A stretch of 64,000 nt of DNA, taken from positions 1 to 64,000 of the forward strand of contig JADDOH010001563.1 in NCBI GenBank assembly GCA_016648135.1, written 5' to 3'. Below the pieces are notes generated by a model. It was not told the DNA's origin, made no database searches, and was given only the letters and a program-made list of their open reading frames with translations. This stretch comes from Agrypnia vestita. Lineage: Eukaryota > Arthropoda > Insecta > Trichoptera > Phryganeidae. A program made the translations under genes and the position numbers. Positions 20,821 to 33,204 of the stretch are shown one piece after another (the stretch's first letter is position 1; the number at the start of each line of letters is the position of its first letter).

Positions 20821-21928
20821 TTATGACTAGTCTGTGTCTATGATCTTCATCGTCTCGTTACTCAAAAAATACGTTTCACTGGCAGGTTAGTCGAGCTTCC
20901 TACGTCCTTCCTTTCCTCTTATACAGTCCACGCTATCGTTTCCATTCACCGTCCATCTCCCATATTTTATTCCCGTCATGTTTAAATCCGCATATTTATC
21001 GAATGAAACACTCATTTTATTTATGCGTTTCTTAGTCAAAATGCGAAGTAAACCGCCTTAAAATATTTCAATCAAGAAAAAAGCAGAATATTTGCGTCGG
21101 CGTAAAATGTAAATTTGACAACCTCGAAATATAAACATTTTTTAAGCGCAATTCTCTGTTTCATTTAAATACCTAACTACCTATTGTGCCATCTCGCCAT
21201 TTTGGCATTGGGGTTGGCAGGTTGTTGACAGCCAAAACTTCCAACGGAGCCGTGCTCGCACGTGTGATTTATGCATGGTAATAATAATATGAAAACTAGA
21301 GTTCCATACTCAATGTTATGTCAGACAATTAACCGTAATATTCATTGAGTTCCGCCGAATTTCCACAAGTTTATTACGCATATTGTTCCACTATTCCAAC
21401 ATTTCTATGCTGGCAGAAGTACAAGCAACGTGTTCTGTCCAGATTACTACCCTTGCAGCGGGGCGGTCATAAATACAGATGGACCGAGCTGTTATTGGAA
21501 GCTGTGACCAGTTTAGGAAATCAAAATCCACCCGGAATTTATGTAAACAACCCTCTTAAATTTTCTCGTGTAACTTGTACCCCAACTGTTAGTAGAAATA
21601 TTGACAAGAGAGTATATTTCAATTACAGAAACGCAATATATAAAAGGTATTATTTATATCATTAAAACGATAGTCTACACAAATCTATTATGCCATTTTC
21701 TCCTTCCATCAGTATTGAAACTTGAAGAAACGAAGGAAAAAAGAAGAAACTTGTCATTGTTATCAGTGGCATACGTTAAGGCTGGACAATCACTGACAAT
21801 GCATGTTTCGGCGTTTTGTTTATAAGAAAATGTGGGGTTTTATTATTCATTTATATCAGAATGTATATTCTATATTGCAATTTTTTTAGGGCAATATCCC
21901 AGATAGAGCCTTTGTTTCTCACAAGTAA
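20821..21928. other. No feature identified
   Basis: Unassigned. An open plus-strand frame at 21345-21665 (106 codons) has no recognisable motif, and base composition does not support coding. Confidence 0.45.
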
Positions 21929-21929
21929 T

Positions 21930-22441
21930 AATGAACATTATTTACAATAATTAAGAAAATATAAGCATTAATCGACAGGCAGTGGCCAAAAAATTGTTTT
22001 TAGTGCGGCGCAAAGCTTTAAGGAATATTTATATGTACGCATAAAATGTTTTAAATTTGCAAAAAAAAAATTTTTTTTTGTTGATTTTAAAACGCTTTTT
22101 ATTAATTTAAAGAGATGATTTTAAACAATAAATTCTACTTATTCCAATATTTTGGGGCTATACTCACTAAAAAAAATTTTTTTTTTAAATAAAAACACCT
22201 TAATTATTATTTAAAAATAAAAATTCCAAAGTATGAAATTTGCCAATATATATCGTAATTATAAAACAGAATGCCGTTGGCAGCGGCGTCATTTATTTAT
22301 TCATACTTTGGAATTTTTATTTTTAAATAATAATGAAGGTGTTTTTATTAAAAAAAACTTTTATTTAGTGCAGAAAGCTTCAAAATACGGGAATAAATAG
22401 AATGTACTGTTTAAAATCATCTCTTTATATAAATAAAAATC
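21930..22441. mobile_element. Foldback element with long arms, copy 1
   Basis: The left arm from about 22105 (AAAGAGATGATTTTAAAC) pairs with the right arm ending near 22435 (GTTTAAAATCATCTCTTT). The pairing continues through ATAAAAATTCCAAAGTATGA (22216) and TCATACTTTGGAATTTTTAT (22302). The loop holds a GC-rich AATGCCGTTGGCAGCGGCG. The left flank (21935-22105) also belongs to the family, since its reverse complement occurs at 34600-34930. Confidence 0.75.
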
Positions 22442-22737
22442 CTTTGCGTCTTGCAGCCGGGTAACAAGAGCGTGAGATTATATTATATTAGATTATATTA
22501 TATATAATATAAGAAGTGATATACCGAGAACAAATAAATAATGGCATGGACAACTGTATACAGCTGTTGATTACTATAATGGAATTTTTAGTGATATAAA
22601 GGAAACAAATAATTTAAGGCTCTTCAATAAACAATTGAAAAGACTCGTGTTGGAGAGGAGATAATCTAAGAGTGTTCTTAGATTTTCACGGTCACTCAGA
22701 ATCTTCTGGGTATCATGGAGTATTTTAACGACCTTTC

Positions 22738-22781
22738 TGGCTGACGTTTCGGATCCCATTGAAGGGTCCATCATGAGGGCT
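22738..22781 (-). ncRNA. Hammerhead-like motif, decayed
   Basis: Minus strand: CTCATGA (expected CTGATGA), extra T, helix II GGACCC/GGGATCC with one bulge, GAAAC at 22750-22746, then GTC as a zero-loop ACGU palindrome plus C. Helix I pairing is poor. One core base is changed. Confidence 0.4.
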
Positions 22782-22784
22782 GTG

Positions 22785-23745
22785 TTGATTGATACACAGT
22801 ATTATCAACACATCAGCCTGATCATGGGTGATGATGATGTCGTAAAAACACGGCAAAATACCCCAGAGGACACAAACCAGAAGGAGATACACTATTCATA
22901 AAACGATGTTAACAATAATTAAAAATTCTAAAAAGTGTTACACTTATTATGTGTAATTAAGTATAGTGTTTGACGACTTCTTACACTAGCTCATTCATTA
23001 TCTTTTTTTCCTGTTTTGGAACTTTATGTATTGTAAAATTATTTTTTATTTAATTTGATTTCTTTTATTTTCGTTACTAATTTTACTATTTATTCCGTTT
23101 ATATGTAAACACACAAAATATATATGGACGCATTATGTATTAAATTATACAGTTTATTTTCTTAAATAAATAAAAATAAAATAAGAAATTAATAGGTATA
23201 TAAAAAAACAAACGGAGAAAATACATTGCTCGACCTTCTCAGGTAATAGATACATACCTGCCACGTTATTAAATATCGAAAACAATATCGTATTCAATCG
23301 GTACCCCCGATGAATGAATCGTGAGTTATTTTTATGACAGTTAAATAACGACTTTTGGCTCGAATATCATATACCAATAACGTATCCATTTCCCGACAAA
23401 CAATTCTGCTCCCTTTCGCCAAGCGCCAGAATTATTTCGGGAATTTGGCGAACTCCAAGTCTTCCTATATATTTTATTACCGAAAAAAATATAAAATCCC
23501 GGAGTGGCTCCAATTTGCTTTCAAAATCAATTTCCAGAATACTCAGTTCGTCGAAATTTTCTTGTTTTCATCAGTCAATTTATGATTTTATCAACTTTTT
23601 CTTCTTCGCGTTCCGTCTTTTATTGATGATTGGCAACCATGTTGCGAAATGCTGAATTATCTATACTAGAAAGTAGATAGTAAGTAAGTAGTACCTGGCA
23701 TTTTGTATATTAAAGGATGAAGTTCTGCAGCTAAGATTTTCTCGT
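22785..23745. other. No feature identified
   Basis: AT-rich. The 76-codon frame at 23355-23585 has no family signature. Confidence 0.45.
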
Positions 23746-23749
23746 CTGG

Positions 23750-24178
23750 TTACAATTTTATGGAATATTACCTGCGCGGCTTTGCAGCGTAGATTTTTAA
23801 TTACCTTTAGTCAAATTTTATTAATTTGTGTATTAACCTTAACATGTAGATATAAATATGTTGTGGCGGACGTTTTTATAGATGTTCTTGAGTTCTACAA
23901 CTTATCTGCGGAAAGTATTTAAATATCTCTTACTGTTAAGGCACCGTTTGTAAAAAATGCATCGCTCGACCATTTTTTCGTCGACTTGATTTGTAAAATA
24001 CGTCACCATGAAGACCCCTTTTACTTTAAAGTGATAACATGTAGCCTATGTCCACTCTATAAATCCTTTCTAAATATTGGTGAAAGAATTTTTGTAATCG
24101 GATGAGTAGTTTCGGGGATCACCTCCTACATTCAAACTTGAAACTTACAAATTTTACCTTTTTATTTATTAGTATAGA
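23750..24178 (+). repeat. 'CCTGCGCGGCTT...GAGTTCTACAACTT' interspersed repeat, copy 1
   Basis: Shared ordered blocks with 59222-59600: GCGCGGCTT near the start, AATTTGTGTATTAACC, TTGAGTTCTACAACTT, GAAAGTATTTAAATATCTCT and ATGTCCAC/TTGTCCAC. This copy continues through ATCGGATGAGTAGTTTCGGG and ends near TTTATTAGTATAGATT, the usual end of a common class of insect interspersed repeats. No coding frame. Class unknown. Confidence 0.65.
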
Positions 24179-24334
24179 TTCTGCAATGCCTATACGACCT
24201 TTCTGGCCGAAGTTGATGTACTTTCTTACAACAGTGTCGAAAGTTGGGTGAGCGGTCATGAAAACCTGAGAACATCCTTAAATAAATATACCTATATTAA
24301 AAGGTTTAATATTACGACGCATTAATATCTCTCG

Positions 24335-24405
24335 GCAGAGCAGTAGTTTGCACTCCCCCTATCATGCGGGAATCCGAGGTTTGGTTCTCCACGGGGTTTT
24401 TTTTT
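24335..24405 (+). repeat. Possible tRNA-like SINE head
   Basis: GGCAGAGCAGTAGTTTGCAC is A-box-like, and GGTTTGGTTCTCC about 40 bases on is a degenerate B box. It ends in a run of T. It is too degenerate to be a tRNA gene. Confidence 0.35.
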
Positions 24406-24579
24406 ATCGAAATATATAATAAAAATTCTAAACAGAAAAAAGATGTTTTAAGAAACGATGTGTATGGTACATGTATCTGAAATATATATATTATTTTATT
24501 TATAATATATTGAGTATGTCCAAATTAAAAAAAAATGCATGAAATATGTGTTAATCAATTAACAAAGTCGACAAATTGA

Positions 24580-24765
24580 CGACAATGTACGAAGCCTTTT
24601 TAGTGTTATTAATTTCGCGTTCCTGGATAGATCGGAGATCCGTGGTTCGAATCCCAGCAGCAGCCAAATATTTTTTTGGTGATTTGATTTTTATGTATGT
24701 TTTTTCTAATTGATTTATTAATTTGATTTTAACACAATACTGAATTATTGTAAATTTTATGTTGT
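24580..24765 (+). repeat. SINE family B, copy 1 (with B box)
   Basis: The head carries a strong pol III B box in GTGGTTCGAATCCC at about 24641. It is followed by the body CAGCAGCAGCCAAATATTTT, GGTGATTTGATTTTTATGTA, CTAATTGATTTATTAATTTG. That body recurs at 39833-39960 (minus) and 40155-40262 (plus). A box is not clear. It is a tRNA-derived SINE by structure. Confidence 0.6.
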
Positions 24766-24769
24766 ACAC

Positions 24770-25358
24770 ATTTAGTTCATTTTTAAAATTATAATAATAT
24801 TTACATTCATATTCCTTATTCTCAACATATCTCGAGCTTATCTGTAGGTTAATTTTCTTAGAGCAAGTACTAAATTGCCGTATTCAGTAAACCCTATCAT
24901 CAAAGGATAGACGAAGGATTAAGGGAGAGACTGAGCCTACTAGAAATGTGTTAATAATATTCCTATTCTGACAACTGAAATACCGATTTTTCGACACACA
25001 AATGAATGAGATAAGCTTTTTATGTACCGTACTCACAAGCGTGATATGGGTGCAATGTAGGTATAAACTATAACATAACATTGAGCCTATTCTGTGTCTG
25101 CTCCAAAGACCTCAAAGATAAGCTCAAACAAGAGACCACGTACCACCTGTAATGTTTTGCAAGAATAAAATTGTTACCTTTTCATTATCAGGATGGGGCG
25201 TATTTTTTTACACCCTCTGATACGGGACGTTAGGCTGTACTTTTATAATTTTTTTTTTTATTGTGCTAGCCACAAAAATTACATATTCGGCTAAATCTTT
25301 TTGTTCGTCATATGCAAGCAGTTTGGTTCCCAAATAAAATGAAAATACCTAATTAATG
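24770..25358. other. No feature identified
   Basis: Unassigned AT-rich sequence. Confidence 0.45.
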
Positions 25359-25360
25359 TA

Positions 25361-25983
25361 CAGGATACTATAGAGCTAGTCCACAATAACTTAGAGGTAG
25401 ATTTTTGCATTAATTATGAAACGAAAATGTTCAGGCAACCTTGACCTAATATCAATATTTATGGAGATAAGCGACTCAAAATATTGCATGTTTTTTCAAT
25501 ATTTCTGACTTCTTTTTTTATAAAACTTCAGACTATTAATAGGAATAGTAACTTAGATCGAATATGAAAAATTCATTAAACATACATAAAATGATGGAAA
25601 CCTACCAATTCTATTGGAATTTCTGTAGCGTTTATCATTTTATTTAACTTGTATTGAAATGAATGATTTTTTTTTGTAATCGATATAATTTACTGTAAAA
25701 ATAGTTCAACGTTTTGTAAAATATAAGTCAGAAATATTGAAAAAAAAATTGATATTGAATAACTCCATAACTATTGATATTGTTGTCAAGTATCATGGCT
25801 GCGGGGGGAAGGCATGAAAACACTGGAAATTAATTGGCGATTTATTAACTAATGGTCAATTAACTATATAACGTACATAATCACTTTAAATAAATCATGG
25901 TTGCTTGAACATTTTCATAACTAAAGCAGGAATCTATTTGTAAAGTATTGTGAACTAGCTCTGTTACATCCTGAATATTTTGA
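25361..25983. mobile_element. 623-bp palindromic element, copy 1
   Basis: The ends are CAGGATACTATAGAGCTAGT and ACTAGCTCTGTTACATCCTG, inverted to each other. The palindrome continues through ATGTTCAGGCAACC / GGTTGCTTGAACAT, CAATATTTATGGAGATAA and TCAATATTTCTGACTTCTTT with their partners. The same palindrome is cleaner at 39127-39644. In this copy the right arm has about 110 bp of unrelated sequence (about 25790-25900) between ACTATTGATATTGTTGTCAA and ATCATGGTTGCTTG. Confidence 0.8.
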
Positions 25984-26424
25984 ACTTCAGGGGGTATCTA
26001 ATGCTTTATATGTAAACGGTAGTTCATGTATAGCCTCTATATTGTACCTTTTCATGTATAGGAATCGAGGATACTCGTGATACAAAAGAGGTCATTCTGA
26101 ATAAAAAAATTAAGTTTCAATTTTTTTATAGTACCTATCTGTTCACCGAATTAAGTTGAAATTTAAATATCCATGGCAGGAATCATACGAGGCTAAAACG
26201 CGGTTGGCAGTAAATAAACAATGATGGATTACGAATTGCGCGGCTGGTCTTGGATCTACGATAAACGTTTTTGTAACTGATTTTAAAGTCCTATTGAAGA
26301 TTAAAAAAATAATATTATTTGATAAAATGTTTCTAGAGCACACATACATGCTTTAAAAATAACGTATCAATTGTATAAATCTCATATCATAAAATAAAAA
26401 CTCATATCCTAAAATAAAAACTAA

Positions 26425-27050
26425 GGTTAACAACGCACGACATTAAAAAAAGAGGAGGAAAGTAAGACAACGTGTGAAATACTAGTAGGCAATGAATGTT
26501 TGGAACAAGTAGATGAGTTTGTGTACTTGAAGAGGGAAGGTTGAGAAAGAAATCGAGAGGAGAGTGAACGGATGAATGGTGCTTTGAATGCAATAATTTC
26601 TAATAGAAATGTCTACCGAGGCAGTAGTAGCGTTACATAATGAATTCTGGTACCGATGTATGGAAGTGAAGCCTGTAGCAGGCAGAAGAGGAACAAAAGT
26701 ATTCAGTGGAAATGAGATCTCTTAGACGTATGTGCGGCAAATCCATTTATGATAGAGTAAAGAATGAAGATATTAGTAATGAATGAAAAGCTGATCATAG
26801 TATAATTAATAGATTTAATAAAAGGAAGCTTAGGGAATAAATGAGAAAAGAATTGTAAGAAAGATATGTAACGCAAGGTTGACTATGCCAGAAAGAGAGG
26901 GCGACCGCAGAAGACCAAATTAACCAGATGCTGGGAGACGGTCCCGTTAGAAGCCTCAACAATTGTCGAGCTTGCTGTATGAATGTGGATGAGGCGAGAG
27001 TTGTATATCGGTAAAAAAAGTGTGGCACTCTATCCTCTATGCCTATAAGC
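26425..27050 (+). pseudogene. LINE polymerase C-terminal relic (family 4)
   Basis: Plus-strand pieces include NECLEQVDEFVYL, MNGALNAIISNRNVYR, ILVP.MYGSEA, MRSLRRMCGKSIYDRVKNED, a degenerate 'WFGHV.RM' region, GRPRK-like coding sequence and NVDEARVVYR before CCCCCCGGGAAATGGCGTG. This is the order 'VDEFVYLG', 'GAL.A', 'VLVPTLMYGSE.W', 'MR.LR.MCG.S..DR..N', 'NVDEAREVCKDR..W'. Many stops and frameshifts are present. The same family occurs on the minus strand at 29490-29910, 40672-40900 and 46600-46840. Confidence 0.8.
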
Positions 27051-27054
27051 CTAT

Positions 27055-27960
27055 CCCCCCGGGAAATGGCGTGATGGTAAATAAGTAAGTGTATTTAAGC
27101 ATTTGACCTAAGAAGGCATCGATGACATTGAATTCGTTTCCGAACCTTTTATTTCATATAAGTATGTAGGTGTGTATAAATAATAATCTATTTTTGAAAA
27201 ATTAACAAACAATTTATTTCCACTAAATCTTTGAGACTTATCGCACCGTGTCTCGCTGCGAGAACACGGGCCATGATCAGAAAATTAGGGATGGAGAGTA
27301 AAATGTTTGATGGGTACCAAAATAGACATTTAACGTCAGAGTTTATATTTAATGTATTATATTTACGTAGGAAGCTTATCAAAATCGTGCCTTGGCAGTA
27401 ATTGCATAACTCAGCTACCATCAGCTAATGTACCAAGGGCTTACGACTTTAATTTAAATACAATGAATGGCCATCAATAAGCCAATCATGGCCAGAATCT
27501 GCGGTCAGATGAAGAACACAGCCGTTGGCTGAGATGATCCTAAATTCAAACCCAAACTGAGATCTTGACCGCGGATAACTAATTTCATTTAGCAGTGAAA
27601 ATACTTGCACTGAACTAAAATTTGAAACTAGGGATGTATCGACCTATCATTTACCGAAAATTTTGTTCAAAAATATGATATACCGGTTGTTTAATCGTTG
27701 CTCGGTTCTGGTCTTGTCCGTAACAATTAACAATTGTCTAACAATCGCCGAATATACCTGATGGAGTGTACGTCTCCTATATTGCAAAGTACGATGATTA
27801 TGCTACGCAAAGCAAAAGATCACTAAATATGAATGATAAATGCATGTTGGTTCAAGCCTTTTTTGATTCTGAAATAGGTAGGTACGTAAATCATAAGGCG
27901 TAAGGTGGCGCCCTCCTAAAAATATTCAATTTTATTTATAATAATGTATTATCAATAAAT
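27055..27960. other. No feature identified
   Basis: About 900 bases without a recognisable gene or bounded repeat. Confidence 0.45.
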
Positions 27961-27964
27961 TATC

Positions 27965-28070
27965 CATCAATTATACATCAATATTTATTTATTTATTTAA
28001 CGCCCTTATGGACTTTTACAAAATATACAAAATAAAAATAGAAATCACGTAAGACAGATATGCAGTCAAA
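27965..28070 (+). repeat. 'AACGCCCTTATGG' retroposon-like tail, copy 1
   Basis: TTATTTATTTAACGCCCTTA is followed by GGACTTTTACAAAATATACA. The same block occurs at 52840-52960 (AATTAACGCCCTATAGGGCT). A TTTA run on one side suggests a retroposon 3' end. Confidence 0.5.
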
Positions 28071-28494
28071 AGATTCAAGTATATATATATAGATTTGTGT
28101 AAATTAAAAAAGTTTAAACAGGAAGAAGAAAAAGAAAAATTTATTTATCCATTACCATTTAGTTGAGACGTAAAGGATTGTTTTAATTTAGTTCAATGCA
28201 CAGTTATACTATCAGCAAAAATGTCGACCACCTCCGTATGTTCAATCCCTAATGAGTGTACATAGTTTGCTAATGCATTAATTCTGACATTTCTGTTGTG
28301 TCGTGAGGATCGAGACGGATTCGGCGTGTCTTTAGTGAAAGATCTGTTGTGGTAATACTTGTGGTTTATTATGTACTAATAGACGCTACCGCGCTAGTCC
28401 GGGCCCGTAGCCTAAATGCTCCCTCTCGGCCGCCGCGCGTTAAGTTCGTGATTGGACATAATTACTAATTTCAATTAAACAACTATTACTTTTT

Positions 28495-28800
28495 CTTCAA
28501 ACAAGGCAAAATAATTATCTATTCTAGCAACCATTTTTTGGAAACAGGCCACACATTTAAAAAGAAAAACGGTATCGAGATTCTGCACATAAATAATAGG
28601 GGCCTTAGATTAGATAACTTAGAAATATTAGAAATAAAAAAAATGCCCGAACACTAAAGCCAATATAATTTACAACCAGATAAATTTTATGAACGGCCCG
28701 TTACTTGACATATTCCCCATTTCGGCGTCCACTTCTCAATTATCCCCACCATAGCTGTAGCCACGCTTCCGTTCAAAAATTGATTTGTTTGCTAGAATAG
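28495..28800 (+). pseudogene. Penelope-like element GIY-YIG relic (copy 2)
   Basis: The frame NHFLETGHTFKKKNGIEILH continues INNRGLRLDNLEILEIKKMP, the C-terminal half of the PLE GIY-YIG endonuclease. The following non-coding part (AACACTAAAGCCAATATAAT and GTTCAAAAATTGATTT) is shared with copy 3 at 38330-38520, so the two are the same family. The 5' half of the domain is missing and stops follow. Confidence 0.8.
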
Positions 28801-28804
28801 ATAA

Positions 28805-29485
28805 AAATAGGTTAATACAAAGTTGTTTAATTAAAATCAACAATTAATGTGGTTAATACATTTTTTTAAATAATAATTATTCCTATTTTCTTATGTGTCT
28901 CTTTCGCTTCTTTTATCACACATCACTCGACACTTTCCACGAATACCAGAAGATTCTTTGTATGGGATCGGAACCCTTCCACTCACAATTAAATTGGTGA
29001 TTTTTTATCTACCAAATCGGTGACCATAATATCACCAAAAATTATTGTAATATTTGGAGATGAATGTTACAAAAAACGATAGTAGAAATAAAATGATGAT
29101 AAAATCAAGAAATGTTTGTTTCTTCGTCCCGAGTACTAAAGGATGCCTGGCAACCCTACTTTATTTTTTCTTTTAATCAAATCATATTTTCAAGACACTT
29201 GAGAAATTCAATAGTTGTGTATTTTCTGTAGCTTTCCCGAGTTTAACCTATCTTCGGATAGAAGAAATGAGAAAAGACTCTCCTTTCTTTGTACTCGAGT
29301 TTTAATAATATTTCTGAAAAGCACTCGAATTCTGAAACCCGAGTAAGCTATTGAGAAATTAAAATTTAATTAAATGATGATGGAATAAATTTGATCGACA
29401 AAAAATTATTTCAAAAGTTATTTTCAAATTAATATCGTGTTTCTTATCATCTTGTCAAATTTGCTATAAAATTAAATTATGTCTT
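28805..29485. other. No feature identified
   Basis: Unassigned AT-rich sequence. Confidence 0.45.
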
Positions 29486-29489
29486 TTAT

Positions 29490-29910
29490 TTGTCTAAGGC
29501 AGATATGATAAAGCTCCACACTTCTCTATCACAACTATCACCTCATCCACATTTATACATCTTCGTAATTCATGCTCGACGATTGTTGAGGCCATCCGAC
29601 AATATCTGGTTAATCACCTCTCTTTCTGGCGCCGTCAATACTTGTGTCATATATGTTTTTCTTACCATTCTTTCCTCATTCATTCGGTCAACATGCCCAA
29701 ACCATCTGAACGACCCATTTTTAATTCTATAAGTATGCTAAGATCAGCTTCATATTATTTCCTAACATCTTCATTCTATATTCTAACATTGATTTGCCAC
29801 ATAACCTACGTCTATCCTGATCTTATCCACAATGCATTCAGTCTATTTTCATTCCTCTGCCAGCTCCAGGCTTCACTTCTCTCCATAGTCATGGTTTTCT
29901 GATATACCTG
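29490..29910 (-). pseudogene. LINE polymerase C-terminal relic (family 4)
   Basis: On the minus strand pieces read MERSEAWSWQRNENRLNALW, then RFRWFGHVDRMNEERMVRK-like, APEREVINQILSDGLNN and MYKCG. These align in order with the family copy at 26425-27050. Frameshifts and stops throughout. The 5' part is absent. Confidence 0.7.
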
Positions 29911-30367
29911 CTGCTAATTTTGCAAAAAAATATTTATTTTTTTCCCATTGTTTTGTAGACTTGCCGGCTTAAAGATTTTATTCTTAGACCCTCGAATCCT
30001 GGCAGGAGATTTTTCCATCCTTCAAATGCTGTGATTTTTCCACACTTGAAATTAAATCTCATTTTTCGCAATTCGATAACAGTCGATAAAACAAAATAAA
30101 TAATGTAAGCCTTAAAAAGTTATTAGCGATTTATTATTTCTTGGATTTTTTTTTTGCGTTTTTTACTAATATAAACTTCAAGTTACGTACTTCATAATTC
30201 GATATATCTAGAAGATCAACTAAAATAAAATAAAATTAGTTCTGTAAAACAATAATTAGCTATTTAACGCCCTCTTTTAAATTCTTTCGTTTTTTTCAAC
30301 AGTTATAGGCATTTACGAGTAAAATAGGGATTTTCACTATTCGATATCCCAATGATAATAATTTAGC

Positions 30368-31112
30368 TATCTGTCTGCCTGTCCGTCCGTAACTTTCTGC
30401 AACGTTCGCAACTTATTTTATGAAAAAAAAATGTAATTCCTTTTTTTCTCATTTCATGTTTTTGCTACATTAATTAGACGTACTTATGCAGAAATCGTCT
30501 AACCCACAAAAAGTCAAAAGTGAATTATATAAGGGTTTGGAGAGCTACTTATACCTATTCTATATGTGCTGAAAACGTATATGGTCTAAATGCTATAAAT
30601 TTTTGAAAATTCAATATTTTCTAGCTCCCATTATGGCCATGACCGTAAAATTATAATACTTTTCTCTTCAAGCCTTATCATATTCATAAAATGTAGGATA
30701 AAATAAGTCCTGTTTTTCGTACATTTAGACATTTTGTAGAAAAGATCCAACCTGTCAAACGCGTCATGACTTCGTAACTAAAGTTTTTTTCTTATGATTA
30801 CATTTAAGAAAGCATCTCTACAATGAGTTTTATGTAAAAAATGTGCATAATTAATTAAACATCAACGTATTAAGATTTTGTAGCAAAATATTTGGAAGCC
30901 ATTTTCTCAATTCCATAACTTTTGGATCGAACGCATTTAGCATAACTACGTCCAATTGAGTCTTGTGACCTGTTGTAGTTTAAAAAAAACATTAAAAAAG
31001 CTTTTTTCCTTCAAAAATGCACATACATATTAGATTTAGCAAAGTCGCGAACCGTTTCATTTTCCATCCAATCGCCAAGGTTTAGAATAGTACCGTCATT
31101 ATTGACGGATTA
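30368..31112 (-). repeat. 'CAAAAATGACG...GACAGACAGAC' interspersed repeat, copy 3 (long)
   Basis: Minus-strand left end TAGCTGTAATCCGTCAATAA with TGACGGTA; right end GTTACGGACGGACAGGCAGA at about 30373-30395. At about 745 bp it is more than twice the length of the copies at 12793 and 60905, so those may be internally deleted or this holds an insertion. Confidence 0.6.
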
Positions 31113-33200
31113 CAGCTAGTAATATAATAAAAGTAGAACAGATTTTATTAGTGTGGAACACATTTTTTTGTAATAAATATTTTTTTCATACGGCAAACTT
31201 TCTCTCAGTCTCCAATCTATCATTCTCTGTAATCGTGTCACCTTGGTATTATCAGTACTCAATATGCCTATTTAAATAAGATTTTTTTAAATCCCTTTCG
31301 GCAGGAATCAAATTTATTCTTTTGTAAATGGAAATAATGGGCCGTATTCCGAAAAAAGCAATATTGGTGTCCTAAGATTGTTATCCCAACACTTAATAGA
31401 CAAAAATAAAAATAAAAAATAAACGAGACGTAGGTATACTTCGGTGATTTTTTTTTCGGTTTCTACTTAAGAGAGAGAGAGAGTGAGAAAGATATACTTG
31501 ACGGTTATCCGTCAAACGTCAAATATAAATACGAGCCCAACGCGACAATTACAATTTTGCCATCAGGACTCTGTGGGAGAAGAAATTTATGAGTGCATAT
31601 GAAACAATCTTTTTTTAATAAGCTTTAAAAAGAGCATTACTTCTTGTTTCATGTAATTTTACTCGAAACATGAGAATTTTGAGGTTACGTTTTCGATAGG
31701 TACTTCGGTAATCCGTTTGAAACTCTATCAGACCAGACCGGCTGGATAAGAAGGTATCGAAAAAATCAACACACTAAAGGCATTGCAGACATCGGACACC
31801 GCAAATAAAGGTATTTGTTTTGAGAAAGATTTGTGAAAATATACAAATCTCCTTATTTGAGTACAACAAATACCGAACACCGACATATACTTACGTCTCG
31901 TTTGTTTTTTATTTTTATTCTAGTCTATTAATAATACTCTTAAGATCCCGATATTGCTATTTTCAAAAAAGGCCGGATTTTCATATTTCACCATTCTTAC
32001 TTCACAATTTTAACCCTTTCTCTAGGAGCAGTACTAACGGGCTGACGATTTTTTTAATTTTAAACTGCCGTCAGCCATCTAATAAAGTTGACAGGGATGT
32101 TTACAGAGTCAATTATTTGGAAAAGTTTGGGCGAAATCTGATAAAAACTACGGGTTTTACCGTATTAACAAACTCCATTATACCCCATCTGTATACCTAT
32201 TTAGGTTTATACTCATATATCCATGTAAACTTTTTAACGAATAATATTTTCGTGGTTTCCTGTTTATGATCGAATGAAGTGAGTAGAAAATTTCCAGAAT
32301 TTCGTTGTGAGACCTTCTGCTACATGACCTCAGTCTTAAGAATATCTGGCGAAAATTTCAAGCAAAAATAAAAAAAAAAGTTATAGCTGATAATAGTGGC
32401 ATCTTTTTTTGACTACGCGCCACGCCGCACGGCCCCGCGCTACACGCAGGTAGCTGCCAGTTGGGCTCTTTCATAATAGAAACATAAGACCAATTCTTAT
32501 TATGTTTGTGAAGAGTATCCGATGATATGGGAATTCTAAGCAAGTTGAAAGATTTCGCGATTTATTCATCGCTCAATTTTAAAACGCGTTTTACTCGAAA
32601 CCATTTTTTGAAAATCGGTGACCAAAATATCTCAGCAACTACTGAACCGATCAACTTGAAATTTCTAGTAGTTATTTTATACATAATTATCTAGACATTT
32701 TTTTTAATGACTTAATTGGCTTTTTTTCTTATTCGGCATAATAAACCGGAATTTTCCCTCAAAAATGCTATTTTAAATTCAAACGTTAGTCATTTTGACA
32801 AAAATTTATATTTTCAAAAACCCCTACGTCATCGACTAAATTATTGTGCCAATTTTGATAATCTTTTTATTTTCTTTATTTTATATTTTCTTTAATTCTG
32901 ATGATTATAGATAAAATGGGAGTGGCCACCGCGGAGGACCTTTTTTTCGGCAGTCGACAGATCCCAAGAATTTTCCGCCAATGCTGATTATTTTTTTATA
33001 AAAAAAAATTAACATATGTATAAAAGCATGTACTTTCATATACATATAATACCAATAGCATAATTTATTTGGTTTTCTTTAAAAAAATCACAAAAATTGC
33101 ATTTTTTCGCGCTTCTTAGGTAGGTATTTCCCCTTAAACTGTTGTGCAGTTTGGCAAATGAATATATTATGTATATCTGTAATAATCAAAGGAAATAATA
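31113..33200. other. Unassigned AT-rich interval
   Basis: About 2.1 kb. It contains a (GA)n run at 31469-31484, a GC-rich patch at 32412-32455 (CGCACGGCCCCGCGC), and the longest open frame in the window (31820-32269, 149 codons). That frame is rich in F, Y, I, S and N and lacks any recognisable motif, so I do not call it a gene. Confidence 0.45.
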
Positions 33201-33204
33201 AAAA

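Noticed and set aside
22802..22850. Second hammerhead next to 22738 (CTGATCATGGGTGATGATGATG)
   Set aside because: No CUGANGA followed by a pairable helix II and GAAA. The resemblance is only to the first few bases.
24600..24662. Functional tRNA gene at the GGTTCGAATCCC box
   Set aside because: No convincing A box or acceptor stem. The downstream body is a dispersed repeat.
31820..32269. Longest open frame in the window (149 codons, plus strand)
   Set aside because: Composition is dominated by F, Y, I, L, S and N as expected from AT-rich DNA. There is no recognisable domain, no splice context and no strong start.
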